Shown here piece by piece: positions 32,296 through 40,546 of a stretch of 64,000 bases of DNA (position 1 is its first letter; each line of letters starts with the position of its first letter). Source of the DNA: Faecalispora anaeroviscerum (GTDB taxonomy: Bacteria; Bacillota; Clostridia; Oscillospirales; Acutalibacteraceae). Location of the stretch: assembly GCF_947568225.1 (NCBI RefSeq), contig NZ_CANOOQ010000001.1, forward strand, positions 1,736,001 through 1,800,000, given 5' to 3'. Both the position numbers and the translations under genes were made by a program. The notes under the pieces are model-generated. The model made no database searches. It saw nothing but the letters and a program-made list of their open reading frames with translations, and was not told the origin of the DNA.

Positions 32296-33295
32296 ACAAG
32301 ATATCAAGCGATCCGTAGAACGAATCCAGATGAACCCCGCACTGAAAGGCAAGGTAATGAACGCCGCCCTTTCTCCCCGGCAGAAACACTCCGCGCACCG
32401 CTTGCAAAAAGTGGCTTTATGCTTTGGAGCAATTCTGATTTTGATGCTAGGCGGCTTCTGGGGCAGACCGAATCCGGCTGCTCCCTCTTCCAACAATCAA
32501 TTCTCACTGGTTGCAGTGGCGGCGGAACAAAAAAATAGTGTCATGAAAAAAGGAGAAACGATTCAGTTACAGACATACAGTGCAAACTACTATGCCCCAA
32601 GAACTCTTGAATTGCCAGATGGATCGGAAGAATGGCAGATTTATAACGTGTTCGGAATAAAATGCAGAGGAGAAAACATAAAAAGCATTACTTATGAATC
32701 CAACCGCTTGTCTTTTGCAAAGATTGTAATTTTAAGCAAAAAACAAGTAAGTGACCTTGAGGCAATTTTTCAGGAAATCGATGATAAGAAAGGAGATTAT
32801 TATGCGAAAGACTATGCAATTGACCCCTGGGCGTTTGATATGACGGGGACAAACCCCAAAAACTGGGATATTCCCAATTATTTTAATTTAGAAAAATACA
32901 GCAAGGAAGACTCAACTCAGGTGGAATGGGGTTATAAAACAGTAGGAAAAAGCTACACCATCGCCTATGAGGATCAGAATGATTTTGGAAAACAGTATGG
33001 CTATAAGCTAGCCAGCCATGTTTCTGACGAAGCGCTGAAAAAAGCAAACACTGAATGGGCCAAGGTTACTGCCGGTTTAAACAAAGAGCAACTGAAACAG
33101 TTGGTGGAAGACCCTTCTTTTAAGAACCCCTGGCAAGAATTTGAAACCAGTATTCTGGCAGGTATGACTTCGCAGATGAATGGAAGTACGTTACGCATTA
33201 CTGTAACCTTCAACGACGGTTCCACACAAACGCGCAATGTAAGGCTGAACGCCGACGTGGACAGTTTTAATCTTACAGCCACACTGTTGAATTAA
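32288..33295 (+). CDS. Membrane protein, probable cognate anti-sigma factor
   Basis: Seen in 335 residues: a cytoplasmic N-terminus of about 37 residues (DIKRSVERIQMNPALKGKVM) which could bind the sigma factor, one membrane helix (LQKVALCFGAILILMLGGFW), and an extracellular region of 270 residues with no domain I recognise. The topology and the 8-base overlap with the sigma gene support the assignment; the N-terminal segment resembles the start of many Clostridia ECF-linked proteins (KxxVxxIxMxxxLKxKVM). The extracellular signal is unknown. Confidence 0.75.
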   Translation: MNEQDIKRSVERIQMNPALKGKVMNAALSPRQKHSAHRLQKVALCFGAILILMLGGFWGRPNPAAPSSNNQFSLVAVAAEQKNSVMKKGETIQLQTYSANYYAPRTLELPDGSEEWQIYNVFGIKCRGENIKSITYESNRLSFAKIVILSKKQVSDLEAIFQEIDDKKGDYYAKDYAIDPWAFDMTGTNPKNWDIPNYFNLEKYSKEDSTQVEWGYKTVGKSYTIAYEDQNDFGKQYGYKLASHVSDEALKKANTEWAKVTAGLNKEQLKQLVEDPSFKNPWQEFETSILAGMTSQMNGSTLRITVTFNDGSTQTRNVRLNADVDSFNLTATLLN

Positions 33296-33335
33296 ATAGT
33301 TTTTTATAATAATTCTTGCAAACAAAGCTTTATCA

Positions 33336-33387
33336 GAATACCAGCTGAGGGCGGATTCCAAATGGAATCCGCCCTCAGCTGGTATTC
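33336..33387. terminator. Bidirectional terminator, perfect 24-bp stem
   Basis: GAATACCAGCTGAGGGCGGATTCC and its exact complement flank a 4-base loop. It lies between the convergent anti-sigma and methyltransferase genes. Confidence 0.8.
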
Positions 33388-33435
33388 TTTGCGTATGCGT
33401 AAAAAAAGAATGTTGCCTTCCTACAAATCAGACCT

Positions 33436-34596
33436 TCATTCGCCCCAGTACTGCAGAGCGATTCTTTGCCCTTGGTCAATCTTCGCCCACTGCTCGTCTT
33501 CGGTCAGCTCATTGCCACAGTCGCAGGAGGCAAAGCCGCACTGGTGTGAAAGGAGCAAGCGGTCTTTCGGGATAATTTGAGAGGCTTCGTCAAGAAACCG
33601 GACCACGCGCGCCTCGTCGTCAAGGGTATTTGTTTTGCTTGAAAGCAGGCCAAGCACGATTTCGGTATTTGGTTTGTCCTGAAATACTGCAAGCGCCTCC
33701 AGCGAACCCGCTCTCTCATCGTCCCACTCCAAAAAAAACCGGTCGTATTTAAGTTGTTTCAGAAACAAATTGGCAATCTTGATGTACGAACCACCGCCCA
33801 TATTGCGCGAATCGTAATTGCCGCGGCAGTTATGGGTCCATATTTTCAGCCCGAGGCTGTGGCCGAATTCAATGATTGTGTTGTTGATGTCGATAAACTC
33901 CGCCGCCAAGGCACGAACCGTTTTCTGGTCGATATTTTCGCCCGTATACGGAGAATTGGGGTTGTCATCGGCAAAAATCTCCCACAAGCAATCGTCGAAT
34001 TGCAGAATTTTGCCTCCCGCCGCGGCGTATTCCTCAACAAACTCTTGGTAGGCCTGAACCAGTCCCTCTTTTAACTCCTGCGTCGTCGCATAGACGGAAT
34101 CTTTCCCGCCGATATTGTCCGACCACGAAAGCTCCCCAAAGATATGCGACGGCGACGGTACACAGAGCTTGGTTTCTCTCTCGCCCGCGATCGACACCAG
34201 CTTTTTGAAAACCTGAATGAAGTGGTGATTCCGTCCACTCAGAGGGCCGGTAATACGCAGGCCAATGTCACGGCGGGTTTCGTATTTTTGAATTTGATCC
34301 TTGTCGCGGAAAAAGTAGCCATGCTCCGCAATATATCGGCTGATGCCACGCAAGCCCCAAACAAAGTCCAAATGCCACATAGACTTAGAGTATTCACCGT
34401 CTGTAATAATCTCAATCCCATGTTGAATTTGCTTGTTCACTACATCCTGAGTTGCTTCCTGCTCGCATTCCTCATACCCTTCCAAATCGGCATAGAACGG
34501 GTAAGTAATATCGTCACGCTGTTCAATCTGGTGTTTGTAGCTCAGCAGCTTCTGGGGACGAAGTAAACTGCCGACAGTTTGAAATTTCTTGCTCAT
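33436..34596 (-). CDS. Cobalamin-independent methionine synthase family protein (YxjG/YxjH-like)
   Basis: A MetE C-terminal-domain protein that may move a methyl group to homocysteine from an unknown donor. Seen in 386 residues: FQTVGSLLRPQKLLSYKHQI, the ITDGEYSKSMWHLDFVWGLR region, ILQFDDCLWEIFADD, and a zinc-type C-terminal block LLLSHQCGFASCDCGNELTE. The folate-binding N-terminal half of full MetE is missing, as in Bacillus YxjG/YxjH. ATG 34596 follows AGGAGG; the frame reaches 34629. No SAM riboswitch was seen upstream. Confidence 0.88.
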   Translation of the reverse strand: MSKKFQTVGSLLRPQKLLSYKHQIEQRDDITYPFYADLEGYEECEQEATQDVVNKQIQHGIEIITDGEYSKSMWHLDFVWGLRGISRYIAEHGYFFRDKDQIQKYETRRDIGLRITGPLSGRNHHFIQVFKKLVSIAGERETKLCVPSPSHIFGELSWSDNIGGKDSVYATTQELKEGLVQAYQEFVEEYAAAGGKILQFDDCLWEIFADDNPNSPYTGENIDQKTVRALAAEFIDINNTIIEFGHSLGLKIWTHNCRGNYDSRNMGGGSYIKIANLFLKQLKYDRFFLEWDDERAGSLEALAVFQDKPNTEIVLGLLSSKTNTLDDEARVVRFLDEASQIIPKDRLLLSHQCGFASCDCGNELTEDEQWAKIDQGQRIALQYWGE

Positions 34597-34768
34597 TGAG
34601 AATCCCTCCTGCATGTTTAATGACACCATTATATTATATAATTAAACATATATGGTAACTCTATAATTCTATATTACGTTATAGCTATTCCCTATAACTT
34701 CTCCTTCTCACAGTGGATAGAATGTCAAAAAGTCCCGCACAGCAGTTTTTGAAGTGTTTTCTATCAAA

Positions 34769-34800
34769 AGAGGAGTTCTCCCTTCCGGGACAACTCCTCT
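34769..34800 (-). terminator. Terminator after the GHL10 gene
   Basis: On the minus strand AGAGGAGTT and AACTCCTCT flank a partly paired centre, followed by TTTTGATAG. About 80 bases past the stop at 34879. Confidence 0.65.
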
Positions 34801-34878
34801 CTCCATTTTTCGTATTCGCTTGGTATGCTTCCAAACGTTTTGTGACGAAATCATGCCTTGCGACGTCCTGTTTTTATA

Positions 34879-36363
34879 TTACAGGCTGAGCAGCTTTTTC
34901 ACCTGCGCCATTTCAGAGGCAGTCTGGTTGTTTTCCAGAAACGCGGCGGAATACAGCATAAAACCGTTTGAGCCAAGGCTCCTACTTTTCTGTATCTGAT
35001 ACGCCATCACGGAGCCAGGGGTCAGCCAGGTGCCGCCATCCATACTGGAGTCAGCCTTGTACAACGCCAAGCCAAAATACAGCTTGACGCTTGGATTCGT
35101 TACCAGCTTCCGCCAGGTGACCGCCGTTGCGTCAAAGGGCATTACCGCATTGCTGGAGTTGACATACAGCTGCGGGCAAAGATAATCCACGTACCCGGCC
35201 CGACTGCCCCAGGTGGCAACGTCGGCGCCCATATTCCGGTTATTCTGGAGATTGGCCTGTGGAGAAATGCCGAACAAAACAGCCGATTTTGTCTGCTTGA
35301 CCGCCGCGTATACCTGCGACACCATAGTATTGATGTTCTGGCGCCGCCAGTCGGCCACAGACAGCGACGTTCCGCTGGCGAGATACGAGATGCTGTCTAG
35401 CGAAGTGGCTGTGGTAGGATAAAAATAATCGTCGAACTGAACGCCGTCCACGTCGTAATTTTGAACGATTTCACGCACGCCGGATACAATCCGGTCGCGT
35501 ACATCGGTAATCCCGGGATTATAATACCACTCGCCGTTCCATTCCATTGTCCAGTTCTGCTTTGATGAATCGTTTTTCCACTGTACCGCCGGATTATCGG
35601 AAGAAAACGACTTTGGCAACCCTTTTAAGGAAATGCGTAGCGGGTTCACCCAGGCGTGGAATTTCAGCCCAGCCTGATGCGTGGCCTGAACCATGTAGGC
35701 CAGCGGATCATACCCCGGCGATTTTCCCTGTGTGCCGGTCAGCAGGTGCGACCAGGGATAATAGGAGGAAGGGTACAGCGAATCCCCAAACGGGCGCACA
35801 TGGACAATCAGGGTATTCATACCGCTGCTTTTCGCCTGTGCGACAAGGGCATCAAATTTCTTGCGGAAGGCCGCCTCGCTTTGATCTGCCTGAGAGCTCA
35901 TGTCAAGGCTCATGTATGGAATCCACACCGCGCGCATCTCGGCCTGTGAAGACACCGTACCGATCACAGTGATGGCGCGGTTGGCCTCGCCCTGCTGCTG
36001 CATACCCTTTTTCACCGTAACACGAACGGAAGCGTGAACTCCGTACACATCCGAGGTAATGTAGGTGACCCCTTCCCTCAGCGCGGTAACACGGTATTTG
36101 TTTGTTCCGGCAATGCGGCTGACCTTGGCCACGGAATCGCGCGAGGAATACACCAGAACATCCGCCTGGCTCACACTTGCGCCGCTTACAGCCACCCTGA
36201 CGTCGTAGAGGTTACCGGGTGCCATCTGGTAGCTTCTGGTATCCATCATGAGCGTGCGCTCCGCTGTGCTTTGTTGCGCCCCCGCAGACACACCCGACAG
36301 AACCAGCAAGCTGGCGGTCATCAGGACGGAAAGGCATCTGCCCCATATCGATCGCTGTTTCAT
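34879..36363 (-). CDS. Secreted glycoside hydrolase-like GHL10 (YngK/DUF187) protein with N-terminal Ig-like domain
   Basis: Seen in 494 residues: a signal peptide ending near AGAQQ (residues 1-30), a bacterial Ig-like region (SYQMAPGNLYDVRVAVSGAS ... REGVTYITSDVYGVHASVRV), then the GHL10 barrel: MRAVWIPYMSLDMSSQADQS, FDALVAQAKSSGMNTLIVHV, YPWSHLLTGTQGKSPGYDPL, FHAWVNPLRI, YNPGITDVRDRIVSGVREIV, DVDGVQFDDYFYP. The FDDYF acid pair is the expected active site. Substrate unknown, probably a cell-wall or matrix glycan. GAGGAGAGTAATA precedes the ATG. Confidence 0.9.
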   Translation of the reverse strand: MKQRSIWGRCLSVLMTASLLVLSGVSAGAQQSTAERTLMMDTRSYQMAPGNLYDVRVAVSGASVSQADVLVYSSRDSVAKVSRIAGTNKYRVTALREGVTYITSDVYGVHASVRVTVKKGMQQQGEANRAITVIGTVSSQAEMRAVWIPYMSLDMSSQADQSEAAFRKKFDALVAQAKSSGMNTLIVHVRPFGDSLYPSSYYPWSHLLTGTQGKSPGYDPLAYMVQATHQAGLKFHAWVNPLRISLKGLPKSFSSDNPAVQWKNDSSKQNWTMEWNGEWYYNPGITDVRDRIVSGVREIVQNYDVDGVQFDDYFYPTTATSLDSISYLASGTSLSVADWRRQNINTMVSQVYAAVKQTKSAVLFGISPQANLQNNRNMGADVATWGSRAGYVDYLCPQLYVNSSNAVMPFDATAVTWRKLVTNPSVKLYFGLALYKADSSMDGGTWLTPGSVMAYQIQKSRSLGSNGFMLYSAAFLENNQTASEMAQVKKLLSL

Positions 36364-36979
36364 TATTACTCTCCTCTTGCTGCTCGGGACTGCCTCTCCG
36401 CGAAACGCATCGGGAGTTCGAAAAGGCGATACCGTCTTTTTTCAATGGATGAATTTTCATTGGATTTATTTTCATTATAAAGATAGCGATAACGCGATAC
36501 AATAGGTAATCTGCAATTACTAAATATTCCCTGCATCTCAAATGTATTGAAGTTTCTCTTTTCAAAGCTTTACTCTTCTGGTGCCGGGAGTGATTCTACG
36601 CTCTTTTAATAGCCTGAAAAGTGAAAACAAATTAAATCACTCGGCGTGTAAAGCTTGCGGTTTGATCGATAAAAAGGTGATAGTTCCAGCTATCGCCTTT
36701 TTATTATGCCAGCAAAGTGTTTGTACTTATTCAACAGTACAATCCATAGCGAAACAAAAAAGTAAATTATTGCTTTCAAGAAAGTACGCCGCGAAGAACC
36801 GGAGAATCACCGCTCCCGTCCTGAAAGCCGAAAAGCAGGAAAAGCTGCTGTCGCTGCTCAGCGGCGACCTGGATATCCCGGTACGTCAGATTGTGGATTT
36901 TATCAATAGGTAATTCGCCCGCGGTTTTCTTAAACTCTGAAAAGCGGAAATCCTGGGTTAAACAGCATAACAAATGGAA
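36364..36979 (+). other. Intergenic region with a structured RNA candidate and a weak open frame
   Basis: The stretch 36575-36702 can fold: GCCGGGAGTGATT (about 36584-36596) pairs with AATCACTCGGC (about 36636-36646), then GTGTAAAGCTTGCGG, then a terminator hairpin at 36671-36702. The TAAAGC..GCGG order recalls the conserved core of c-di-GMP-I riboswitches (CGCAAAGC..CGG), but the GCAAACC half is missing. A plus-strand frame continues to 36913 and ends ITAPVLKAEKQEKLLSLLSG, DLDIPVRQIVDFINR, which reads like a real protein end but has no start signal after the terminator. Unknown, possibly remnants of a decayed gene. Confidence 0.35.
36671..36702 (+). terminator. Rho-independent terminator of the structured region
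   Basis: AAAAAGGTGATAG-TTCC-AG-CTATCGCCTTTTT: an 8-bp stem (one G-T pair) with flanking A and T tracts. No gene ends just before it, so it belongs to a non-coding transcript or leader. Confidence 0.65.
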
Positions 36980-37008
36980 AACGGCCCCGCTTTTTTAGCG
37001 GGGCCGTT
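36980..37008. terminator. Terminator after the CapD-type gene
   Basis: AACGGCCCCGCT, TTTTT/AAAAA loop, AGCGGGGCCGTT. A 12-bp stem with flanking T/A; it starts 3 bases after the stop at 37011. Confidence 0.8.
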
Positions 37009-37010
37009 CT

Positions 37011-38918
37011 TTATTCTTCTGTTTCCTCTTCGCCTTGCTGGGCCAGAGCATCGCTCTTTTCCGCGTGGCCGCTGTATGTTGGCACCAAGCGGTGAATGAT
37101 CTCCATCATCAGAATATTATTGACGCCGGCGCAGTGGCGCAATTCATCCAGCTCGCTGAGAAAGGTACCCTCGTTAAACGGAATTGGCGTACCGATATAG
37201 ATCAGCTCGTGAGAGGTTTTGGCACAGCCGCCCTCGCTGTCGAGCAGAAGCTCCTCGTATAGCTTTTCCCCGGGGCGCAGCCCTGTGTAGACGATCTTAA
37301 TATCTACGTCCGGCTCGTACCCGGAAAGACGGATCAGGTTGCGGGCCAGATCAGCGATCTTAACCGGCTGACCCATGTCCAGCACAAAGATTTCGCCGCC
37401 CTTTGCCATACCGCCCGCCTGCAGCACCAGACGCGCCGCCTCGGGAATCGTCATGAAATAGCGGATGATGTCCGGGTGGGTAACTGTCACCGGCCCACCG
37501 GACGCAATCTGCTTTTTAAACAGCGGAATCACGCTGCCGTTGCTGCCCAATACATTGCCAAAGCGCACCGCCACATAATCCGTTTTGCTGTGACGGCTGA
37601 AATACTGAATGATCAGCTCGCAGATGCGCTTCGTCGCGCCCATCACATTCGTGGGGTTTACAGCCTTATCGGTGGAAATCAGCACCATACGCTTCACGCC
37701 GTATTTGTCTGCGGCTCTGGCCACATTCAGCGTGCCGAACACGTTGTTCTTCACCGCCTCACCGGGGCTCAGCTCCATGAGAGGCACATGCTTATGCGCC
37801 GCCGCATGGAATACCACATCGGGGCGACAGACCTCAAATACATGGTTGACGCGGCCGGCATCTCGCACCGAGCCGATCAGAACCTCGAGATTCAGGCGCT
37901 TAAAGCGCATGAGCAGCTCGTTCTGCAGGTCGTAAGCATTATTTTCATAAATATCAAATATAATAATTTTTTTCGGATTAAACAGCGCAATCTGCCGGCA
38001 CAGCTCTGAGCCGATTGATCCGCCGCCGCCCGTTACCAGCACGGTTTTATCCTTCAGGTAGCTGCAAATCTCGTCCACATCGAGCGTTATTTCATCACGG
38101 CCCAAAAGGTCGGTGATCTCCACATCGCGAATCGACTGCGTATCGACTCCGTTTTCCAGCACCTCGCTGTATTCGGGTACGGTTTTTAGCTGACAGCCGG
38201 TTTTCGAGCAGATCTGGAGGATCTCCTGCAAATCCTTTTTCTTGGAGGTGGGAATCGCCAGCAAAATCTGGTCCACATTATAGCGCGCCGCCATACGGAC
38301 AATGCTCTCACGCCCCCCCACCACTTTCACACCGTGGATGCGGCTGCCGCGCTTGGCGCGGTTGTCATCGATCGCGACAACGGGAATTCCGCTGGTTTCT
38401 GGTGCGCTTTTCATCTCCTTGATGATCATAGAGCCGGTTTCACCCGCGCCGATGATCATAACACGATGAAATTCCTCTTTATCCTTTTGTCTGGCCAGCT
38501 CATTCTTTTTTCTGGCGCGACGCATCAAGCGGAAGCTAAAGCGCGAAAAACCCACAAACAGCAGCATGAGAATGCCGCCCATCACATACACTGTAAACGG
38601 AAAACGCTCGGGGTTAAAGAGTGTATACCCCAGTACCAGCAGCAATACACTGGCAAAGCCCGTGGCAAAGCAAATCTGGAGCAGCTCGTCCAGACTGGCG
38701 AACTGCCACATGGTATTATAAAATCTAGAAAGTGCAAACACTGCCAAACAAATGACCGTCGCCCACGGCATAAAATGCTGGAATGCCTTGATATAATAAT
38801 GGGGAACATTGTTATCCAGCCGCAGAATGAAGGCAATCCAATAGCTGGCGTAAATACACACGATGTCCAACAGAATCTGCGGCAGCGTGTAAAACAAACT
38901 AACCCTTTTATTTTTCAT
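37011..38918 (-). CDS. CapD/PglF-type nucleotide-sugar 4,6-dehydratase, membrane-anchored
   Basis: Probably converts UDP-GlcNAc to a 4-keto-6-deoxy sugar for capsule, glycan or flagellin decoration. Seen in 635 residues: four N-terminal membrane helices (about 1-130), a first nucleotide-binding region (RVMIIGAGETGSMIIKEMKS), and the dehydratase domain with TVLVTGGGGSIGSELCRQIA, FHAAAHKHVPLMELSP, MVLISTDKAVNPTNVMGATK (the S-T-D and M/K variant of the SYK triad typical for this subfamily), and GFxKP-like end regions. It has its own promoter region and no other glycan genes nearby. Confidence 0.93.
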   Translation of the reverse strand: MKNKRVSLFYTLPQILLDIVCIYASYWIAFILRLDNNVPHYYIKAFQHFMPWATVICLAVFALSRFYNTMWQFASLDELLQICFATGFASVLLLVLGYTLFNPERFPFTVYVMGGILMLLFVGFSRFSFRLMRRARKKNELARQKDKEEFHRVMIIGAGETGSMIIKEMKSAPETSGIPVVAIDDNRAKRGSRIHGVKVVGGRESIVRMAARYNVDQILLAIPTSKKKDLQEILQICSKTGCQLKTVPEYSEVLENGVDTQSIRDVEITDLLGRDEITLDVDEICSYLKDKTVLVTGGGGSIGSELCRQIALFNPKKIIIFDIYENNAYDLQNELLMRFKRLNLEVLIGSVRDAGRVNHVFEVCRPDVVFHAAAHKHVPLMELSPGEAVKNNVFGTLNVARAADKYGVKRMVLISTDKAVNPTNVMGATKRICELIIQYFSRHSKTDYVAVRFGNVLGSNGSVIPLFKKQIASGGPVTVTHPDIIRYFMTIPEAARLVLQAGGMAKGGEIFVLDMGQPVKIADLARNLIRLSGYEPDVDIKIVYTGLRPGEKLYEELLLDSEGGCAKTSHELIYIGTPIPFNEGTFLSELDELRHCAGVNNILMMEIIHRLVPTYSGHAEKSDALAQQGEEETEE

Positions 38919-38957
38919 GTAAACTACTCCCGAAAGCCAATGAAATAAGATAGCATG

Positions 38958-39050
38958 CCACTTTAAAAGTCTGCCGATTTCTTCCCCCGCCTCCGGCGGA
39001 GGAAGAAATCGCTATTTTGCTATAATGCACTTTTCAAGTGAATCAGCTAT
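38958..39050 (-). repeat. Intergenic hairpin element B (best copy)
   Basis: A perfect-looking hairpin GATTTCTTCCcccGCCtccGGCggaGGAAGAAATC (38976-39010 region) followed by a second small dyad GCACTTTTCAAGTG. The element aligns with element A at 25805-25888 across its length. It lies upstream of the CapD-type gene and downstream of nothing obvious on the minus strand. Confidence 0.55.
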
Positions 39051-39176
39051 AACTCATAGAGTATATCACAACTGCACAACAAAAGAAATACGAAAATCGT
39101 TAAAATTGATGTGACCCAGATCAATTCGACAGCGCAAAGTACTCTCTTTTCCCTATTATCCCGAAAATAAATCTCA

Positions 39177-39788
39177 TTATTGCGTGTTTTTCTCTATGCG
39201 GGAAATGACACGCAGCGGCGGTCCATCCAGAAAATAAATCTGGTCGGAAAGACGCTCGGCCTCCTCGCGGTTGTGGGTGACAAGGAGTTTCAGCGATTCG
39301 GGGAACGACTGCTGTAACAGTGATGCCATTTTCTGAGCTGCCGCCTGATCGAGCGCGTGAAACGGCTCATCGAGCAGCAGCACCTCGCCGCCGTAAGCCA
39401 AGGCTCGCGCGATTGCCACCCGCTGCCGCTGACCGCCGGAAAGCTCTCGCGGGTACTGCCCGGCATATGGCAAAAGCCCCACGCGCGAAATCCACTCCAG
39501 CGCCGCTTGGGTCTGACCCGCAGGCAGCACCAGCTCCACGTTTTCCTGCACCGTTGCCCAGGGCAAAAGTCGACTTTCCTGAAATACATACGAAATCCGT
39601 TTGCCGGAAAGGCCCGCGATTCTTCCGCTTTCAGGCTTAAGGATTTCTGCAAGGCAGTTTAAAAGCGTCGTTTTTCCACACGCGGAGGGACCGAACAGGC
39701 AGACCGTACCGCGCTCGGGCAGTTCCAGAGAAAAATCCTGCAGTACGGCACGCTCCCCGTACTTCTGATTCAGATGCTCGATCTTCAC
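39177..39788 (-). CDS. ABC transporter ATP-binding protein (SsuB/TauB/ThiZ type)
   Basis: The motor subunit of a small-solute importer. Seen in 203 residues: Walker A GPSACGKTTLLNCLAE (Ser-Ala instead of Ser-Gly), Q-loop YVFQESRLLPWATVQENVEL, signature LSGGQRQRVAIARAL, Walker B EVLLLDEPFHALD, H-loop LLVTHNREEAERL. Start GTG 39788 (VKIEHLNQKYG) follows GGAGGGAAAGCT and overlaps the stop of the permease by GTGA. The longer frame to 40064 is read in the wrong frame over the permease gene. It is the last of three coupled genes. Confidence 0.92.
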   Translation of the reverse strand: MKIEHLNQKYGERAVLQDFSLELPERGTVCLFGPSACGKTTLLNCLAEILKPESGRIAGLSGKRISYVFQESRLLPWATVQENVELVLPAGQTQAALEWISRVGLLPYAGQYPRELSGGQRQRVAIARALAYGGEVLLLDEPFHALDQAAAQKMASLLQQSFPESLKLLVTHNREEAERLSDQIYFLDGPPLRVISRIEKNTQ

Positions 39789-40546
39789 AGCTTTCCCTCC
39801 CCCCAGGGTATGCGGCGGATTCCGGCCAGCAGCAGCCGCTCCAGCATCACGCTCAGCACAATGACCACCGCTGTCCATGCAAACAGATCGGTGGTATCCA
39901 GATATATCTTTGCGCCGTAAATCCGGCCCCCGATGGAACTTCTGGTGTTGGCCAGAACCTCTGCCGCCACGCCCGCTTTCCACGCCAAACCAATTCCGGT
40001 GGTAAAGGCTGCCGCAAGATACGGCGCAATTGTCGGCAGATAAATGTACCGCAGCGTTTTCCACCGCCCAAGGCGGAACACACGTGCCATTTCCAGCAGC
40101 TCGCGGTCAGCCGCCGCCACACCCTGGCAAACGTTGCCGAACACGATGGGCAGAACAATCAGCCCCGCGATAAACGACGGAACCCTGGCCGACTGCAGCC
40201 ACACGAGCGCGAGGATAATAAACGAAGCCACCGGAGTTGCCTTTATCGCGCTAAGCAGCGGGTAAATGAGCTGATACAGAAAGCGAAACCGGCTGCAAAG
40301 CGCCCCCAGCACGACCCCCAGGAGAGACGCGCATACAAATCCGGCCGCCACGTTGCGCAGCGACACTCCGGCAGAAATCCAGAAATCCACCTGACCCGAC
40401 AACTCAAAAACACGGGATAAAGTTTGGGCAGGAGATACCAGAAGGATCTCCTGTCCTACACTTTGATATAACAGCTGCCAAACCACAAGCCAGAACGCCG
40501 CTACGCCAAAGGCGCGCGCCGCCCGGCCAATCGCATCCCGGCTCAT
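39785..40546 (-). CDS. ABC transporter permease (SsuC/TauC family)
   Basis: Seen in 253 residues: six hydrophobic helices and the EAA loop DRELLEMARVFRLGRWKTLR that contacts the ATPase, plus the family segment LGVVLGALCSRFRFLYQLIY, SAIKATPVASFIILALVW. It overlaps the binding-protein gene by ATGA at 40543-40546 and the ATPase by GTGA. One permease gene only, so a homodimer is expected. Confidence 0.92.
   Translation of the reverse strand: MSRDAIGRAARAFGVAAFWLVVWQLLYQSVGQEILLVSPAQTLSRVFELSGQVDFWISAGVSLRNVAAGFVCASLLGVVLGALCSRFRFLYQLIYPLLSAIKATPVASFIILALVWLQSARVPSFIAGLIVLPIVFGNVCQGVAAADRELLEMARVFRLGRWKTLRYIYLPTIAPYLAAAFTTGIGLAWKAGVAAEVLANTRSSIGGRIYGAKIYLDTTDLFAWTAVVIVLSVMLERLLLAGIRRIPWGEGKL

Noticed and set aside
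34597..34768. SAM (S-box) riboswitch before the MetE-like gene
   Set aside because: Bacillus relatives have one, but this region is AT-rich and lacks the conserved S-box blocks.
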